Of a DNA stretch of 64,000 bases, positions 62,387-64,000 are shown one piece after another. This DNA is from APNM01 sp040361335 (GTDB lineage: Bacteria; Pseudomonadota; Gammaproteobacteria; Nevskiales; Salinisphaeraceae), in the NCBI RefSeq assembly GCF_040361335.1, contig NZ_APNM01000007.1:1-64000 (forward strand), in the 5' to 3' direction. Position numbers and translations under genes: made by a program. The stretch's first letter is position 1, and every line of letters begins with the position of its first letter. A model generated the notes under the pieces. The model was not told the DNA's origin. It made no database searches and saw only the letters and a list, made by a program, of their open reading frames with translations.

Positions 62387-63775
62387 ATGCCGACTATCGG
62401 ATTGGCAATATTCTTGATCGCTGGCGGGATATGCGCGCTGCCGATAATGGCACGCATCGTGAAGCAGCCGGTGATCGGGATATACATCTTCCTGTTCCTG
62501 TCCAGCATCACGATGGCGCCCAATTTCCCGATCGTCGGCGACCGGCTGGCATTCGCCGATTTCGTGATGGGCTTCACCATCCTGGCGGCCTGGGCACAGG
62601 GGCGTCCCCGACAGGTGGAGCCCCGTCTGCGCCAGGTCGAGTTGTTTGCGGACATACTCATTGCTCTATGCACGGTGTCCTCGCTGCTCGCCTTGCTGGT
62701 AGGCGGCGATCCGGTTCGTGTCTTCCTTTTCATGGCCATCTACCTCTACGGCTATGTCGTGTTCAAGACGATCGTCCGTCACGTCGATGACGTCGAGAAA
62801 TTCAAGATGGCGTGTCTGGCGTGGGGACTGGGGGCGGCGCTGGTGATCGTGGTCGGATTTCTGGCATCGACCGGCATATACAAGCCGGCCTGGACCTTCG
62901 ATGCCAAGATCAACCGCATCTCGGCTACCATGAAGGATTCCGGCCAGGTAGCGAGCTATATCGCGCCGGCACTGCTGCTGTATGTCTATGTCGCGACCAG
63001 TCAGCAGATCAAGCCGATTTACCGGATCGCGGCCATAGGTCTCTGCGGCATGGCCGTAGTCGTGTTGCTGGGCACGGGCAGCCGCATATCGTTCGTGATG
63101 TTGCTGTTCTTTGTCGCCTACGTGGGCTTTGTCAGCTTGACCGGCAAGCGGCGCATATCCCGTGCACCAGTGATACTGTTTCTGGCCGCCGTGTTGATCG
63201 GTGGCGGCAGTTATGTCGTATCCGTCTGGAGCGATACGAGCGAGGAATACGGTCTGCTAACGACTTCGCCATTCGAGCGGGCAATCAAGATGTTGTCGAT
63301 GCAGACCCGGCAAGGCCTGGGGGTGCCAACCTCATTGCTGGAACAATACGGAGGAACCCGGTACGAGGAGATCAGCACTGCCCTGGAGCACTTCCCCGAG
63401 AGTCCTATGTTCGGGGTCGGCAGCGGTATGTTCTCGCAGACCTTCAAGACGAACGAAGTCCACAACAGCGCTTTCGCGCTGCTGATCGAGAATGGTTTGT
63501 TCGCCTTCTTGTTCTTTTGCCTGTGGTGGGCGGCCATCGTAATGTTGCTGATTGGATGCCGGCGTCATGCTCGCTCGTCGCAGCTCAAGTTCGTCTACTC
63601 GCTCGCGATCGGCGTGGTGCTGGTATTCCTCCTATACCAGATGACGACCAATGGCCTGCGGCAGCGGCCTTTCTGGTTCGTGCCGGCGTTGGCGCTCTGC
63701 AGCGCGCGCCTGCTTCGGACCGAGGAGCAGCCTAAGCCCGATACGGCCGGCATGGTCGTGGCGGCGGCCCGTTGA
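62387..63775 (+). CDS. O-antigen ligase / Wzy-like polymerase
   Basis: 462-aa polytopic membrane protein with about ten to twelve hydrophobic helices and a large periplasmic loop between about residues 285 and 365. The Wzy_C-type stretch VVLLGTGSRISFVMLLFFVA and, after the loop, FGVGSGMFSQTF plus VHNSAFALLIENGLFAFLFF match the O-antigen ligase family. In a Wzx/Wza/Wzc locus it most likely polymerises the repeat unit. It starts 1 nt after the GT2 stop. Confidence 0.87.
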   Translation: MPTIGLAIFLIAGGICALPIMARIVKQPVIGIYIFLFLSSITMAPNFPIVGDRLAFADFVMGFTILAAWAQGRPRQVEPRLRQVELFADILIALCTVSSLLALLVGGDPVRVFLFMAIYLYGYVVFKTIVRHVDDVEKFKMACLAWGLGAALVIVVGFLASTGIYKPAWTFDAKINRISATMKDSGQVASYIAPALLLYVYVATSQQIKPIYRIAAIGLCGMAVVVLLGTGSRISFVMLLFFVAYVGFVSLTGKRRISRAPVILFLAAVLIGGGSYVVSVWSDTSEEYGLLTTSPFERAIKMLSMQTRQGLGVPTSLLEQYGGTRYEEISTALEHFPESPMFGVGSGMFSQTFKTNEVHNSAFALLIENGLFAFLFFCLWWAAIVMLLIGCRRHARSSQLKFVYSLAIGVVLVFLLYQMTTNGLRQRPFWFVPALALCSARLLRTEEQPKPDTAGMVVAAAR

Positions 63776-63791
63776 TGTCGGCGTGAGCAGT

Positions 63792-64000
63792 ATGGCTAGT
63801 TCTTCTACCTCTTCGTCCATACCCCCGGCGGTAAGCGCCCATATTCGCTTTTTGACCGCGGTGGCAGCGGTCATGGTGGTGTATATCCATGGCACGACTG
63901 TTGGATTCACGTCCGGGGATTGGTCCGATCCGTCTGCCTGGATTCAGGGCTACCTGTCGCACAATCTCTTCCACGTATCGCTGCTGATCTTCTTTTTCTG
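63792..64000 (+). CDS. Membrane acyltransferase (acyltransferase 3 type), 3' end beyond the window
   Basis: The first 69 residues are visible. SAHIRFLTAVAAVMVVYIHG is the first helix with the conserved Arg and His of acyltransferase-3 proteins, and NLFHVSLLIFFF begins the next. Such enzymes O-acylate surface polysaccharides from the membrane. ATG 63792 is chosen; an upstream in-frame GTG at 63783 is possible. Partial at the window edge. Confidence 0.65.
   Translation, partial: MASSSTSSSIPPAVSAHIRFLTAVAAVMVVYIHGTTVGFTSGDWSDPSAWIQGYLSHNLFHVSLLIFFF

Overview
The window reads as chromosomal DNA of a GC-rich gammaproteobacterium. The strongest pointer is the block thrS-infC-rpmI-rplT-pheS-pheT-ihfA-merR (24.9-32.6 kb), whose order is typical of that class. 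uvrB, trmH, arfB, acpH, the FecI/FecR/TonB iron genes and the Wza/Wzc-type exopolysaccharide genes agree. I cannot name the genus. No prophage, integrase, transposase or CRISPR array is visible, but short palindromic repeats are unusually abundant.

Layout. 0-5.6 kb: an amino-acid permease and a class I aminotransferase (minus), uvrB (plus), tRNA-Val(GAC) beside tRNA-like fragments, and a DUF454 membrane protein. 5.8-20 kb: an iron/heme acquisition island. Its plus arm is a siderophore-type TonB receptor, a PepSY membrane protein, DUF2271 and DUF4198. Its minus arm runs fecI-fecR-STN/TonB receptor-PKD-repeat lipoprotein, a terminator, then heme oxygenase-exbB-exbD-tonB. Fur-box-like sites precede fecI (very good match) and the first receptor (moderate match). 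20-24.7 kb: an AraC-type regulator divergent from a bifunctional enoyl-CoA hydratase/3-hydroxyacyl-CoA dehydrogenase and a thiolase (beta-oxidation). 24.9-32.6 kb: the translation block, with infC starting at ATC. 32.6-35.8 kb: arfB, a PrcB-like lipoprotein, acpH, an MBL-fold hydrolase and a ComEA-like protein.

35.9-41.9 kb is a toxin-antitoxin and repeat-rich stretch: FitAB-type, a truncated BrnT with intact BrnA, an MNT/HEPN pair, Phd/VapC, and an uncharacterised 78-aa/DUF2283 pair. trmH and a UDP-glucuronate decarboxylase lie among them. Five or more families of dispersed palindromes fill the gaps.

42.4-64 kb is an exopolysaccharide locus, all on the plus strand: LMW-PTP (Wzb), GalE, Wza, Wzc, an EPS-type MarR regulator, Wzx, glycosyltransferases, an AsnB-type amidotransferase, two methyltransferases, four separate sulfotransferases, a hexapeptide acyltransferase, a Wzy-like ligase/polymerase and the start of a membrane acyltransferase. 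The polymer is probably sulfated and further decorated. The block from about 48.1 to 52.7 kb is visibly AT-richer than its flanks, and the change falls inside asnB, which suggests serotype-like cassette exchange. The wzc start region carries a 113-bp tandem duplication that creates a short upstream ORF ending on the wzc start codon.
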